In this document: piece after piece, positions 37,204 to 51,060 of the stretch
Layout: every line of letters starts with the position of its first letter
Numbering within the stretch: position 1 is the stretch's first letter
NCBI GenBank assembly: GCA_947650365.1
Contig: OX393549.1
Span: 82,744,819-82,808,818, forward strand
Length of the DNA stretch: 64,000 nucleotides
Direction of reading: 5' to 3'
Source of the DNA: Chamaelirium japonicum
Lineage: Eukaryota > Streptophyta > Magnoliopsida > Liliales > Melanthiaceae
Notes under the pieces: model-generated
What the model was told of the DNA's origin: nothing
Seen by the model: only the letters and a program-made list of their open reading frames with translations
Database searches by the model: none
Translations under genes and position numbers: made by a program

Positions 37204-38535
37204 TAAAAATTAATATAAGTTCAAGATTATCCCAAACCATTATTTTAAAGAACAAGTATATAACCATAATTCAAGATTGAGTGATTAACAAGAACAAAAG
37301 CAAACATGGTCCGCCTGGCCAGCCTCAGCCCGCCTGGTCCGCCTGGCCAGCCTCAACCCGCCTGGCCCGCCTGGTCCGCCTGGCCAGCCTCAGCCCGCCT
37401 AGACCGCCTAGGCGGCCGCCTTGCCCCGCCTAGACAGCCTAGGCGGCCGCCTAGCTCCGCTTGGGAGCTTGGCCGCTTTTCTGGAGCGCCTAGGGCCTAG
37501 GCGAGGCGGTGGGGGGCCGCCTAGCGCCTAGGCGCCGCCTAGGCGGCCGCCTAGACCGCTTTTTAGAACACTGCTTACAGACTCAAATGTAGAATACATG
37601 CTTTGTGATGCTTTACACCTGTAGATTGGGTATAATTATTATCTGAGTGTTCCAAATTGTGTATATATACTTGGTTTATGACTATCCAGAGATTCACTGA
37701 AAAATTCCATTAAAAAATCAATATTTCCACCATTTCTATAAAATCACAATATTTCCACACTGTCGAAATATTTCCACGAAATATTTCCATATCCAGAGGG
37801 GTCGAAATATTGACCGAAATGGAAATTTCGAACCTTGATTATACCCAAAATATTTTTCTGCTGACAGTTAGGTGTAAACGTGGAGGCCTGCCACACCAAT
37901 GTGGAGGGGTACCTGACAAGCGTGGAGGGCTGGACAAGCGTGGAAGGGAGACCGGAGTGTAGTTAGGGTTAGGGTACTTGCATTGAAAAGAGCTAGTGAG
38001 TGTTAGCCGATCCAGGTGGTAAGTCATCCTTTGACCATGGGTAAAATGGTTATTTGGACTTCAAGTTAGAAGCTTGCTGTGGTTAAATCACTTTCTGTTG
38101 ACGATAGTAAATGAGGGGTGAATATGCACAACTTTATATGATTTGGAGGGTTGATATGCAAATATAAGGTTTCCAGGTTAATACGCAATTAGACTAGTTT
38201 TTTGGGGTTGATTTGCAAAAAAAATAAAAGAAATGTTAACTAGGAAAACATTATGGGATAAGCTTTTCGTAGAACATTTATTCAATTTGATGCTACCAGC
38301 ATTGAGCATTCATTAACAAGTCAAATTTATGTCTGATTTCCTGTCCATTTGAAAATGCTAAGACTTTCCACTAAGGAAGGTAAATAGTCTGAAGTTTTCT
38401 GGTATTATGATAGAACCAGCAATGACTTGGACCACATAAGATAGCTTCCTACAAGCTGAACATTATTGTAGTGGAAATTTCCTTTCGGATCTGTTTTGTA
38501 GTGCATGAAACAACCACAGTTGCCTATGCTTGCCC

Positions 38536-38569
<34 letters not shown>

Positions 38570-41500
38570 GAATGGGATGCTGCCTCTCAAAGCAACGTTT
38601 TTTGCTGCTTTGATACATTGTTTGACCATCCTAGAAGTTTTGGAATTTGATGAAATTTGGTGAGGGTGTTGTCTAGGGTAAGATGATCATCCTTACAAAT
38701 TTTCATCAGATTCCAAAACTTCTAAGAGGGTCAAATGGTCGAAGAAAAATCTGCAGATTTTTACGGTGACTGCAGATTTTGCAGATTTTGCTTCGACCAT
38801 TTGACCCTCTTAGAAGTTTTGGAATTTGATGAAAATTTGTGAGGATGATCATCTTACCCTAGACAACACCCTCACCAAATTTTATCAAATTCCAAAACTT
38901 CTAGGATGGTCAAACAATGTATCAAAGCAGCAAAAAACGCTGCTTTGATAGGCAGCATCCCATTCCTCTATATATATATATATATAAAATTTATGAACAA
39001 TAGAAACGCTTTGTCATTTTTTAATATTACCTTAGTACATATATCTACAGAACCACCTCGGCAGAATAATGGCAAGGCCTCTATTCTCGGTGATACCACT
39101 CGGTTACTGCGAGATCTTTTCACACAGATAGAGTCTCTCAGAAAAGAACACGGTGCTTTGGTAACTGAATCTCGATATGTAAGTTCTTTGAACCCGAAAA
39201 CAAAATCTTATTTTTTTCTATAATTGCTTTACCTTATATATGAGTAAAATAGTGTATTCGTACAGAAGAACAAAGTACATGCACAAATCTGTTACTAATT
39301 ATATAAATTTGTAATTTTCTATTTTTAAAATTGAAAATCATATATTTAAATTTTTAAGAAGACAGCTCTGTATCAACGTATAAAATCCCTTTCTAGAATG
39401 TGATACCTTTTGCATCCATGTTAGTGATTACACTGAGCGTGATAGAGTTCTTTAAAGCATGATTTCTGCTTCAGTCATGCCACATACTGAATAGTCAGAC
39501 ATGTACAAAACTGTAATTGACAATATGATCAAAAACCAATCAGCAGTTGTACGTAGCTCGATCCATATACTCTGGCAGGATACACCAGAAAGTATCTCCT
39601 TTCAAATATCTTGTCCTATTTTACAATGTTTGCTTATTAGCAGGATGTTGATATGCAAAACTTCTACTTTTTTTTGTCTGCTTATCTATTATGCAGTCTT
39701 GGGGAATGTTGATCTTAGAATAGTATGACTTTTTTTTAGTTGCATGGAGCTTCTGGAATTAATCAGGGTTAAATTTAGGTAATCATACAATCTTTATTGC
39801 CTTGGACAATCATGAAAGGTTATAAAGATTTAAATGGGTGATTAGAATTCTTATCAGGGATCCAGGGCATATAATAACGCATTGTTAAATTGGGTAGTTG
39901 GTGGAAATTAATGGTGTATAGGGAATTTAATTAGACCTAACCTTGAACTTATTTTTTCTAACGTTGTGTTACAATATATATCGTCCTTTGTAGTTCGTTC
40001 CATCCATGGTATCAAATGTTGATGAATTTTCTACGAAATAACCGAATATGTTTTCTTTAATTTTTTAAGTTTCCGACATAGAAATGCTTCAAAATTTGCA
40101 TTGTACCAGATTTCAGTTCAACATCACGAAATGTTGGCTGAAATGATTGACTTTGACCGAAATTCAACATTCCGTCTTTTTACCGTACAATTTCACTTAA
40201 ATATCTCATCTTTTTTAGCAAAAGATTCCATTTTTTTCCTGGGAAAATTCCCGCTTTTCCTCTATTTCTTTTTTCTTTCTTCATAACATGCCAATATTTA
40301 ACAGAAATCGCCTGAATTTTGATTAGAATGTAGCAAATTTCCATCGAAATCGTTCATTTAAAAACATAGTTCCCACCGATGTTTGAGTGAAATCCAACAA
40401 ATTTTTTTTGATCGACCGAAATCTACATCGAAATTGAAATTTAAAACCAAACCAGCATTAGAGTGGGGGAACTCAAGGTGTGCCGGTAAAAGAATGAGAT
40501 GTGGATAAGCTATATGACACATGGAAAGTGTTATGCTCACCTTCACCTTTGTGGTGCCATCGAGAGCCGTACTCATTTTCTAGTCAATTAGATATATTTT
40601 AGGTAGACTTAGCAAAACCTGACCTACCCTAACTCGGACCGCTAAACCCGAGCCTAACTCAACCCGTTCATTAAACGACCAGGGTTAGGGTTCAACAAAC
40701 GCTGACCCATAAAAATTAGGGTCGATCCTAACCCGACCTGCCCAACCCGCCATGGTGAACCAGGGGGCTTAGGTTTGAGCCGAAGTGGGGAAAAAGTCTC
40801 GGCTTGTGACTCTCTTGTTATCCGCCGTGACCATATCTTATCTTTATCGCATGGTCTGATTTCGCATGCCACTCGATCCTCGGCACGCAACACCGAGAAA
40901 AAACGAATCCTAATAGATCTTGTAGCCCGTGTCCTCCTCTCTTTTTGGTTTCCCAAACAATAGGCTTGAGACATAAACTAGGTATTGTTCAAAGAATCGA
41001 AAGTCCCATCATCCTATTCCTGAAGGCCTTCAACATCATCCCTATCCACCGCAACTTCTTCTCTGGTTGTGGTATGTTAGTTATACTAGATGAACCATTA
41101 AATTATTTTTGGTTATGTAATGTTAGACTAATAGGGTTAGGTGGGTTAGGGTTAGCGTTAACCCACTTAGGTTAGGGTTGGGATGATTGACTTGTTTCAT
41201 AAACTGGTTAGGGTTAGGGTTGAGCCATCCTAACCCGCTAACCCTAACCCTTAACTCGATTACCAGTTCTAATTTTAGGACGTATTTTGAACATTTTCCT
41301 AGTCAATTAGATCTATTTTGGGATGGTGGGTGTGTTAGATATTTTGATGAAAACAATTGCAATACCCATCTTTCCCTCATCAAAGTGTGTAAGGAGGTTC
41401 TAAGATATGATGAATTAAGTTGCATTTTAAGTGGATCTCCCTGAAGGTAAGGGTTCAGTATGTTTGCAAAACTTCCTATTTTGGTTAATTGGTATTGAAT

Positions 41501-42951
41501 ATATTTTAGAATTTTGAATTTTTTTTATATTTATGAAAAGGATGGATGTTATTGCTTCGAACTTGAAAAGTTCTTAAATATGGTGAAGAGAGACCGGAAT
41601 GGTTTGGACAACAAAGATACACCTCAGAGAAAATGTACTATTCAATTCATTGTTATGCACAATATATGTAGGACATTGGTTCAATGGCTAAGGCTAGACT
41701 CATAACTACTACAAAAGATCCACAAATATTTTATTCACTTGTTTCATTATGCTCTCTCAACCACTCAATGTTGTCGTCAATTACACACATATAACAATAA
41801 TAATTCAATCACAATAAAGAGATGAAGCAATAATACTTCAATCACAATAATGAGAGGTATTATCAAACTTGAATGCAAATGCAATCCAATATGAATGAAA
41901 GAGTAACAATCACAAAGCCAGACCGTTACCCTTGGAAGCGTGTGATTCTTTTACAACCCGAGTTATGAGCTTGGCACAAGAAGTCGCAACCCCCACAACG
42001 ATCCACCTCCTGGTAATCTCCTTACGTGCTATTGACGCCTCTCTCCACCCGAGTCCACAAGTGATTATTCGTTTAATTGCTTTGCCTCGGATGGTCACAG
42101 ACTTCGAGTTCTTGAATACACCCTGACAAGCTTGAGATACACCTTGGACAATTCCGGCGGTGTAGTTCCCTCAATGATATGCAAAGACAAAGGAAAAGAA
42201 AGATAGACTTTAATGATACAGGTCACTTGGAAGATCTTCAAGGATTCACATTAGATCAGGGATTCCAAGCAAATCACTGAAGAACGGACCAGAACAATGA
42301 AAACTATGATATCACGTGCAAGAACCTTCAACAAAGAGCAAAAGGATTTATTAGATGTCTCACACATCAAACCATAGGTTTTGTGATGGCTATTTATAAT
42401 TTTCGGGGCCAAAAGGTCGTTTTGGACCTATTTGGGTCATATTGGGACGAAGCATCTCAATTATACAAAAGGACAAAGTACATGCTGCAGACATGGTTCC
42501 AAAGTTCGATCAAAATTGCAAAATTTTGGCAAAATATTTCAGTTTCAGCTAGGGCCGAAACGAAATGAGGGTCGAAACCAAGGGGCCTGGCCATTTTTGT
42601 CAATTTCGATGAAGTTTTGGTCAATTTGATTTCGCCGGAATTCGATTTTGCTCCATTTTGCCAAATTTTGCTCCATTTTAATGGATTTTGACAGATTTCA
42701 CTCCAGATTTTGCTGAAAAAAATAAATCAAAACCCTTTTTTTTAACCATTTCAAAAAAAAATTATAGCATTTCGGTCAAAATTTCAGTTTCGTCTTGGGT
42801 CAAAACCAGACATGAAACCAAAATTTAAAACCTTGGCTGCTGATCCCTGCCCACTCTCCTACGCTAACGTCTCGATCTTCGTTCGCACCTTGATCAACTC
42901 CGTGCATTGAGCTCTTTCCATCATCAGTGTCGAGATAAAAAACCCAACCAA

Positions 42952-43029
<78 letters not shown>

Positions 43030-45117
43030 CCATTGTCTCTTCAAGTTCTGAAACGAACTGTAAAAATTTTATTATCAAACTAAATCATTCCTTCCATAAA
43101 TTACATGTTGCTTATAGATAATAAAAAGACCTAACTGATCATTAGGAACCGTGCCGCAATCTCTGTTGAAAGAGGAGTAGAATCCTGCCATTCGTCATTC
43201 ACATAGGGAGAGAACCCAATGCCGAAAATTCTGGAGAGTCAAATCTGTGAGCCACCATGGAGGTTATGAACTTGTGAACTTGTGTTAGTTCCCTGTTTTG
43301 CCTAGTTGTTTCCTATCAAATTCACCACCAGCTCATGATGATTTGACATCAGGTTGGGTGCTGGTCATAAATTTTTTTTTCCAAACTCTGGCGAATCGTA
43401 CTTTGATCCATTAAACTGAATCCTATATTTTTTTTTTTTACAAACAACTGAATCCTATATATAAGTCTTTCAAGTCGAGGTTAATGTCAAGCTTTATAAT
43501 TTTTAGAATGAACTCCAGGATAGTTCAGGGAATTGACTAAGAGTCTTAATATTTTATAAAGGTGTTTCCAAAGCTTTAGGCCATTCCACACAAAATGAGA
43601 AAAAGGGTAGAAAAAAAAATGCAGAAGCTTGAAATGTTTTGGATAACCTATATGTTGGGTTTATTGGAGTTGGACCGGAGTTATGTGAGAACAATGCTAG
43701 TTTGGGGGAATTTAATGAAGTATTTGGCTATTGGTCAACCAAGTTTTGGAGCTCTCTTTCTTCAGAAATAGCCCATTGTTCATCTTCCTCTCTTGTTTGT
43801 AGTCATTTGAGTTTGCACTCAGCGGCTAAAGATGTTGTTCAATTTCACTGAATCTTTTTATTAGTCGCTACTGCCACTTATATTTTTCAGCTAAAACTCC
43901 ACTAAATTTTCACGAAAGCACTCTATGCACGAGAAACCTGTGGAAATTCCCTTAGTAATACTCACCATTTAGCAAGGAAAAGAAGAGGTGGCTCATTGCT
44001 TTTCCATCCCCACATGAGACAGATGTTTGTGAGATTTGCTTTGAATGCTTATATAGGCACTTTCCATATCTGATACTCTGGACACCTAGATGTGCAAAGC
44101 TAGTGTGACGGTACTTGGCGAACATTGCCTGATTTTGCAGTCATCATTTTTAATTTGACGTTTTATCATCTTCTGATGAGCAAGGTAGAGATGAGGTTAC
44201 CAAGGTGGATGCGCGGCAACACTAGGAGGAGCAAGGTGAGGAACTAATAGAGTTCGGATCTCCTCCAGTCGGTTGGCCCTGGTCGGTGGGCCGGCTGCGC
44301 ATCACAGCCGCATGCAGCCGGCTAGAGTACGATTCACTTTCTGGTCGTATGCCATTGTGAGGCTGTGATGCATGTGGTCCCACCGACCGGGGCCGACCAA
44401 CTGGAGAAGATCTAAACTCGAACTAATATATTAGAGGAAGTGTAGGAGTGGCACTAATCGAGGTCAAAATAATGAGGACATATTAAGATATTTATGGGTA
44501 TGTAAGATGGAGAGTGAAGATGGTCCCGGTAAGGAGAGGGTCTCCAATTATTATGGGAGGATCAAGAAAGATGAGATAGGAAGTGTAGTCTATAATAACA
44601 TTGATGATAGGTGTTGAAACAATATATGAAAGAATTTACATTGAAAACAAAGATAGTTCCTAATTCCCAACATGTGGTTTGTGAACAGGTAACCGCTGAG
44701 AAGAATGAGCTTAGAGATGAGAACACCATCCTCGAATCCGAGATCTCAAGACTACAGCACGAGCTACTGGAGAAGATGCATTCTGATCCTCAACTGTGTA
44801 ACAACTTCGGAACGGCTCCACCCGCCCATCTTCTGCCGACGAGCGCCGCATCGCCGATGCCACAGCCGACCGTCGGCCCCCTCTATGTCATCCCCCTCCA
44901 GCAAGACATGCACCCCCAACGAGAGATAGGGACCGATCCAGCGCTGCCCAAACCTCCCTCACACGTGAGGAGACCGCACGCCCGATATCCCACCCCATCG
45001 GATTCTTGGCCGCTGGAGCTCCTTTCCATGAATCCGACGGCAGCACAAGAGGCCCAGCACAATGGCACTTGCACGAGCAACACGTCAACCAGTGGCGAAG
45101 ACAGCTTAGATAAATAG
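29416..45117 (+). CDS. PYE: bHLH transcription factor, POPEYE/bHLH47 (rice IRO3)-like
   Basis: Join 29416-29459, 34905-35023, 39051-39178 and 44689-45117: phases agree (gg|a, cttg|aa, tat|gta), giving 720 nt and 239 residues, the length of Arabidopsis POPEYE (240). Residues 24-97 are the bHLH: basic region KVPKKIHKAEREKLKRD, helix 1 NLNELFHEL, loop PPRQNNGKAS, helix 2 ILGDTTRLLRDLFTQIESL. Glu36 and Arg40 match the E-box contacts; the usual His position is Lys32. A leucine-rich coiled coil (residues 84-125, including VTAEKNELRDEN) follows, then a Pro-rich region. Near the C terminus RYPTPSDSW resembles a POPEYE motif. POPEYE/IRO3 proteins are nuclear regulators of iron-deficiency responses; this role is inferred. 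I see no EAR motif (LxLxL, DLNxxP). The ORF is unbroken despite 15 kb of transposon-filled introns. Confidence 0.9.
29460..34904 (+). other. First coding-region intron of the bHLH gene (5.4 kb)
   Basis: Donor gg|gtcagt, acceptor ctgcag|atcta. The interior at 30090-32040 is unlike ordinary intron DNA (more GC, purine-rich, open frames on both strands) and is probably an old insertion. It may belong with the LTR-like end at 32044-32250. From 32250 to 34904 I see only AT-rich intron sequence. Confidence 0.75.
32044..32250 (-). repeat. Possible LTR of a truncated non-autonomous element
   Basis: tgttagcatggg to actcttaaca (207 bp) starts TG, ends CA, and directly follows actctcatacta, a 9-of-11 match to the reversed tRNA-Met primer site. 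I found no second copy, so the opposite LTR is lost or too diverged. Confidence 0.3.
35515..35853. mobile_element. hAT-like MITE, 339 bp, 8-bp target duplication
   Basis: Ends are inverted (caatgttgtcagaaccgg and ccggttctgacaacattg), bounded by cttgcgac at 35507-35514 and 35854-35861. The interior is dominated by ccggaccgg and ggttttaggtataaacc repeats. An 8-bp duplication with short CA..TG ends is typical of the hAT superfamily. Confidence 0.88.
36297..37837. mobile_element. hAT-like element, split by another hAT element
   Basis: Ends caaggtacaaaatctcgac and tttcgaaccttg are inverted and bounded by attatacc at 36289-36296 and 37838-37845. Without the insertion at 37036-37581 it is about 1.0 kb. 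The interior is rich in gaaatatcgcgaaatatttc palindromes and encodes no transposase. Confidence 0.85.
37036..37573. mobile_element. hAT-like element with cctaggcgg repeats, 8-bp target duplication
   Basis: Ends caaggttctaaaaagcg and cgctttttagaacactg are inverted and bounded by cttacaga at 37028-37035 and 37574-37581. The subterminal DNA is GC-rich (cgcctaggcggc and variants) around a central (TA) run (37161-37200). The element 61464-62181 belongs to the same family. Open frames here are composition artefacts. Confidence 0.88.
38536..38987. mobile_element. Near-perfect 396-bp foldback element (38570-38965) inside a TA/GA microsatellite
   Basis: The element runs from gaatgggatgctgcc to ggcagcatcccattc. 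Its two arms of about 190 bp are almost perfect inverted copies (caaagca.cgttttttgctg, then accatcctagaagtttt, ggtgagggtgttgtctag) around a ~20-bp centre. It is flanked on the left by (TA)n(GA)n and on the right by (TA)n. Its ends resemble those of 50040-50418. Insertion in TA tracts recalls the Micron MITEs described in rice. Confidence 0.85.
40574..41322. repeat. Telomere-like foldback segment between ~30-bp direct repeats
   Basis: cattttctagtcaattaga and tattttagg at 40574-40603 recur at 41292-41322 with three differences. Inside, the left part carries ctaacccgacc and ccctaac blocks and the right part gggttagggtt blocks. The left and right are roughly inverted, separated by about 350 bp of ordinary sequence. 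Confidence 0.6.
42492..42835. mobile_element. hAT-like MITE, 344 bp
   Basis: Ends catggttccaaagttcg and aaatttaaaaccttg are partly inverted. The flanks are gctgcaga (42484-42491) and gctgctga (42836-42843), an 8-bp duplication with one mismatch. The interior is rich in caaaattttgg and ttttgctcca repeats. Confidence 0.7.
42955..43026. repeat. (GA)n microsatellite
   Basis: About 36 uninterrupted GA units. Confidence 0.97.
44250..44419. mobile_element. Mutator-like MITE, 170 bp, 9-bp target duplication
   Basis: The ends are inverted: gagttcggatctcctccagt on the left, gagtttagatcttctccagt as the reverse complement of the right. Inversion continues through ggccc.ggtcggtggg and gcatcacagcc. The flanks are gaactaata at 44241-44249 and 44420-44428. 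Unlike the 8090-8270 copy its interior is GC-rich, so this is a second family. Confidence 0.85.
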
Positions 45118-45919
45118 TTAGGGAGCTCAAGCTGACAGGTGGCGAGCACCTTCATTCACGCCTTCAACAGTTTAGAGGTTGGGGTATTCCGAGATGCGAA
45201 GATGATGACGACGGACGAAGGAATGAGCTTCTGAGAAAGCTATTGTTGGGTGTATATTTGTATTTGAGAGTGGGAGAGGGATCTTTGTTTTGGTGATCAT
45301 GTGGACTGAACATATGAAAAAAGACTTGGTAGGCATTCCAGATATTAAATTAATCTCATTTACAGTGATTATTTGAGAAGAATATCAACCAACTATGGTG
45401 GCTGTATTTGAATTACAATTTGTATTTGTATTATCTGGTAGTTTCAATGGAATTAATAGAGGAATGGGCCCAATTCCTGGGAGTTGAAACTCCAATGAAA
45501 AGAACTCGGGTCGAGTTGGTTTGGGTTTGAGCCAACTCTGACTAGTTCGGTTCTATCATATTGAAACCCAAACCGACTAGACCCAATGCAAAGGTCGGGT
45601 CGGTTCTTGGGTCGGTAGTTGGTCTAAAAAATTAATGGCAACTGGCCATTTACTAACAAGCTAGGGGGGTGTTTGGCATCGTTCCGGACCCATCCATTTC
45701 TATCTGTTGTTTCCATCCATTTCTATCTATTGTTCCATATTTCAAACTCATCAAATACTATTTATTCCGGTGGAATGAAGGACTTCGGAACGATAATTTA
45801 TTACTCTGCCCGTTTCTATGCTGACTGGAACGCTAAACCATTGAATTACATTGAAAATAGTAATTAACAGGAATATTCTCGTTTGGATGAGGTTTAAGCG
45901 GAACAACAATTCCTCGTGC
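45118..45919 (+). other. 3' untranslated region and downstream flank of the bHLH gene
   Basis: The 3' UTR probably runs to about 45450, where AT-rich sequence ends. Beyond it, 45480-45640 contains gggtcg and cccgac foldback remnants. At 45660-45920 a segment starts ggggtgtttggcat and ends gtgccaaacaac, possibly a PIF/Harbinger-like MITE whose right end was hit by the hAT element that follows. Confidence 0.45.
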
Positions 45920-45927
45920 CAAACAAC

Positions 45928-48393
45928 TAGGGGTGTCAACGGGTCGGGTCGGGTCAGGTCGTGTTGGGTTTATGTCTTGACTAGTTTCGGGTCGTGTCCA
46001 AAACCCCTAGACTCGGACCCGATCCATTTAACTAATCGTGTCTAGATCCTAAACCCGTACCCGACCCGCTAATAAACGGGTAGACCCGATAAGACATGGT
46101 AAGACTCGTTTACCACACGGGTCTATTCAGTTGATCCGATCTAACCCAATCCGACTCGACCCGACCTGATCCGATAGACCTGTTGGTACTATATATTACA
46201 GTATCGGATTGTGGGTAGACCCGACCCGACACGACCCGTTGAATTTTAAACTGGTCTTCCCAGGTCTACCGTGTCCAGACCCTAAACCCGGACTCGACCC
46301 GTTTATTAAACGCGTCTATCGTGTCGACCCGTTTATGACCCAAACCCGTTTAGCCATGACCCAGACCCGCTAACTGTTGTAGCTCGTGTGTCCTGAGCGT
46401 GGATTTTTTGTATTAACATTAATAAAGATGACTTTGGTTATTGCTTTAATTAGAATACTACTTTGGTATATGTTAATACACATATAATAAAAGGACCCTA
46501 GGGAACACAGTAGGCCACTGAGGCGCATGGTGGATCCATGCTTGGGAGACCCAGTGGCCCAGTTCTGTGTAGACCTAGAACTAGTTCACAGCTTTGGTGA
46601 TGCCGGTCGCTTCACCGAGAATAAGTTGTTGGCAGGTAGAGGATGTGGTGAAGTCTCCACCACGGGAACGTGGGATTCTCATTCACCTGACCAAGCACGA
46701 TGATCGTGTTGAACAGGAACCAAGACGGTGCATAGTTCAGTGATTCAGACACTGGTGCATAAATCGTCTTACTACTATAGATAATCCGTCCTTAACCCTG
46801 AGGGACCATGCGTACTGGGCTAACCAGTTGTGTGGTGCTTTTGATGTGCCAACGTGTGCGGACCTTCCATAGTCCAATACCACGGTACGTTGGGTTACCC
46901 GGCTGGCGCTTGAGTGACATGTAATCCCTACAGGTTATCCGACGTCCAGTGTTGGATGGGTGCGTTTTGATGAGTCAATCTGTCCACACAGTTAACCCAG
47001 ACCTGGTGGTTGTCAGTATGACTGACGATGTTCCGGATACTAGGCATAGCACCGGAAGGTGTGTGGTGTTATAGATGACAAATCATCAATTCCTAGTCAG
47101 ATGATCGATCGGGATCTAACGGTGCTCCCCACCGCCCGAGTCGTATCATGGCACCAGTAATAGGAGGGACTAAGGATTATCGGAGTATAGTAAAGAACAG
47201 GGTTACGAGGGAGTAACATAAGTTTAGGATCACTAGAGTTTAACTCACGTCGCACTCTGGGTGGCTGCGCGGGTTAATCGGATGAGGGCTGATTAACAGA
47301 ACTTTCGGTGTGTCACCGGAACAGTTAATCAGGGATCCGGTTGGAGCTAGAGATCCCGAACCATGAAGGTTCCACCCTGTCGTTGCATATAGGAATTGTT
47401 CCCTGACCTGGTTAGATACGTTGGATGCGAAGTAGCGCGATGGAGCGCAAGCCCGGAGCCTAAGAACCTATTTCACATGTGTTAGGGGTCATAGGGATAT
47501 TTTGGTAAATACTAAAATATGGCTCAGAACATATTGAATATGGATCTTAGAATGAGTAGAATAATTCCAGGAGCTCATAAGCGCTGACGGAACTCGATTC
47601 CGAGTAGCGCACCTCACTCAATCTCTCTTTCAATTTTTCACTTTTCGTGAAGGGCTTTTTGGTCCAGGCTTCACGATAGACACTTGGAAACCCTAAAACT
47701 GACCCCCCCCCCCCCCCCCCCCCCCTCATCCTAATCTCATTAGGGCCGGCCCTAGCTTGCGTATGGCACTAGGAGACCAGCCCTATATGTAGAATAGAGG
47801 GGGAGGGGCCGGCCCTAGGTGCTCCCCCTCTCCAAAAACCCGACCCCCTCTCCCTTTCTCCCTCTCTGAGGTTTCGGCCAAGGAAGAAAGAGGAAGAAGA
47901 AGGAAGAAGAAGGAGGAAGAAAGGAGAAGGAAGAAGAAAGAAAGAGAAGGAGGAGATCTATCGGCGCGCCGTCGTCTTCGCAACGAATTCCTCCGTCGGC
48001 TCGTAGTCCTTGCACTCAAAGCCGGGACTTCGAGGATTCCTCAATTCGCAAAGGACAAAGTGCTATCCGACAGCTTCCCTTGCGATTCAAGTGCGGTTCT
48101 TCATCGTTCCGTTCTCTCCGGATCATAGATCCATAAGGTATGATAATTCTAAACACCTAACTAGATGCATGCATGTTTTCCATAGATCGTAATATGCCTC
48201 TAGGGTGTCCGCACATATGCTAAGATCATAGATTTGCATGTAGATTGTTTTGTAGAATTAATTATAATGAAACATACACCGTATGATCTTCGGATCTATC
48301 TTTTGCTTCCGCTGCGACTCTGATAAGCGGATCCAATTCCAACACTAACTTCGTGTCGGGTCTGCCGTGTCGGGTCCGAAATTGCCAGCCCTA
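45928..48393. mobile_element. hAT-like element carrying a solo-LTR insertion
   Basis: Ends taggggtgtcaacggg and, in reverse, tagggctggcaatttcgg, bounded by caaacaac at 45920-45927 and 48394-48401, a perfect 8-bp duplication. Without the solo LTR (46375-48344 plus 5 bp) the element is about 490 bp, rich in gggtcgggtc and acccgacccg inverted blocks, a style common to non-autonomous plant hAT elements. Confidence 0.85.
46375..48344 (+). mobile_element. Solo LTR, 1970 bp, 5-bp target duplication
   Basis: It begins tgttgtagctcgtg and ends atccaattccaaca, with ctaac at 46370-46374 and 48345-48349. No internal retrotransposon sequence is present. Phrases such as agttgtgtggtgctt, gttacccggctggcg and cctggtggttgtcag are shared in reverse orientation with the LTRs of copia A, so it is a relative. 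A ~24-base C run lies at 47702-47726. It formed by recombination between the LTRs of a former full element. Confidence 0.88.
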
Positions 48394-48401
48394 CAAACAA
48401 C

Positions 48402-50702
<2,301 letters not shown>

Positions 50703-51060
50703 CTCCCCCTTAGATGACCACCATTTATCAATGATTGCCTCATTAAAACCTTTGATGGAAAAACTCAGTGGGAAAAATCCTATCAAAGGAAAAAGAGTAC
50801 AATCTTAGTTCTTCAGGAACTAGTTCTTCAGGAACTATGGTGGGTGCGCATAATGCTGCCTCGTTAAAACCTTTGATGGGAAAACCCTGTGGGAAAAACC
50901 CTACCAAAGGAAAAAGAGTACAGCGCGCATAAATTTGCATCTTCAGGATGCCCTCCGCCTAACTATTACATTATCACTATTACATCTCTCCCCCTGATTA
51001 TATCTCCTCCTTATTACATTATTACATCTCTCCCCCTGATTATATCTCCTCCTTATTACA

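Larger units (their letters stand above)
36146..38226. mobile_element. Outer long-inverted-repeat element hosting two nested hAT elements
   Basis: The left 150 bp (ttatttttttgcataac, then aaactagtctaattgc, ttcacccctc) is matched in reverse by the right 130-150 bp (gaggggtgaatatgc, then gcaattagactagttt, ttgcaaaaaaaataa). Between them sits the hAT element 36297-37837. The target duplication is unclear because the ends are A/T runs. Long inverted ends suggest a Mutator-like foldback, but this is inference. Confidence 0.6.
35024..39050 (+). other. Second coding-region intron of the bHLH gene (4.0 kb)
   Basis: Donor cttg|gtaatt, acceptor atctacag|aacca. At least five foldback elements occupy over half of it: 35515-35853, the three-level nest 36146-38226, and the TA-flanked palindrome 38570-38965. 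Confidence 0.8.
39179..44688 (+). other. Third coding-region intron of the bHLH gene (5.5 kb)
   Basis: Donor tat|gtaagt, acceptor gtgaacag|gtaacc. It contains the telomere-like foldback near 40600-41290, a hAT-like MITE (42492-42835), a GA microsatellite (42955-43026) and a Mutator-like MITE (44250-44419). At 39990-40470 aaattcaac and gaaattgaaattt motifs suggest an older hAT-like remnant without clear ends. Elsewhere only AT-rich intron sequence is seen. Confidence 0.75.

Noticed and set aside
45660..45930. PIF/Harbinger-like MITE with ggggtgtttggca ends
   Set aside because: The inverted ends are suggestive, but no 3-bp TWA duplication fits after removing the hAT element, so it is mentioned only within the flank entry.
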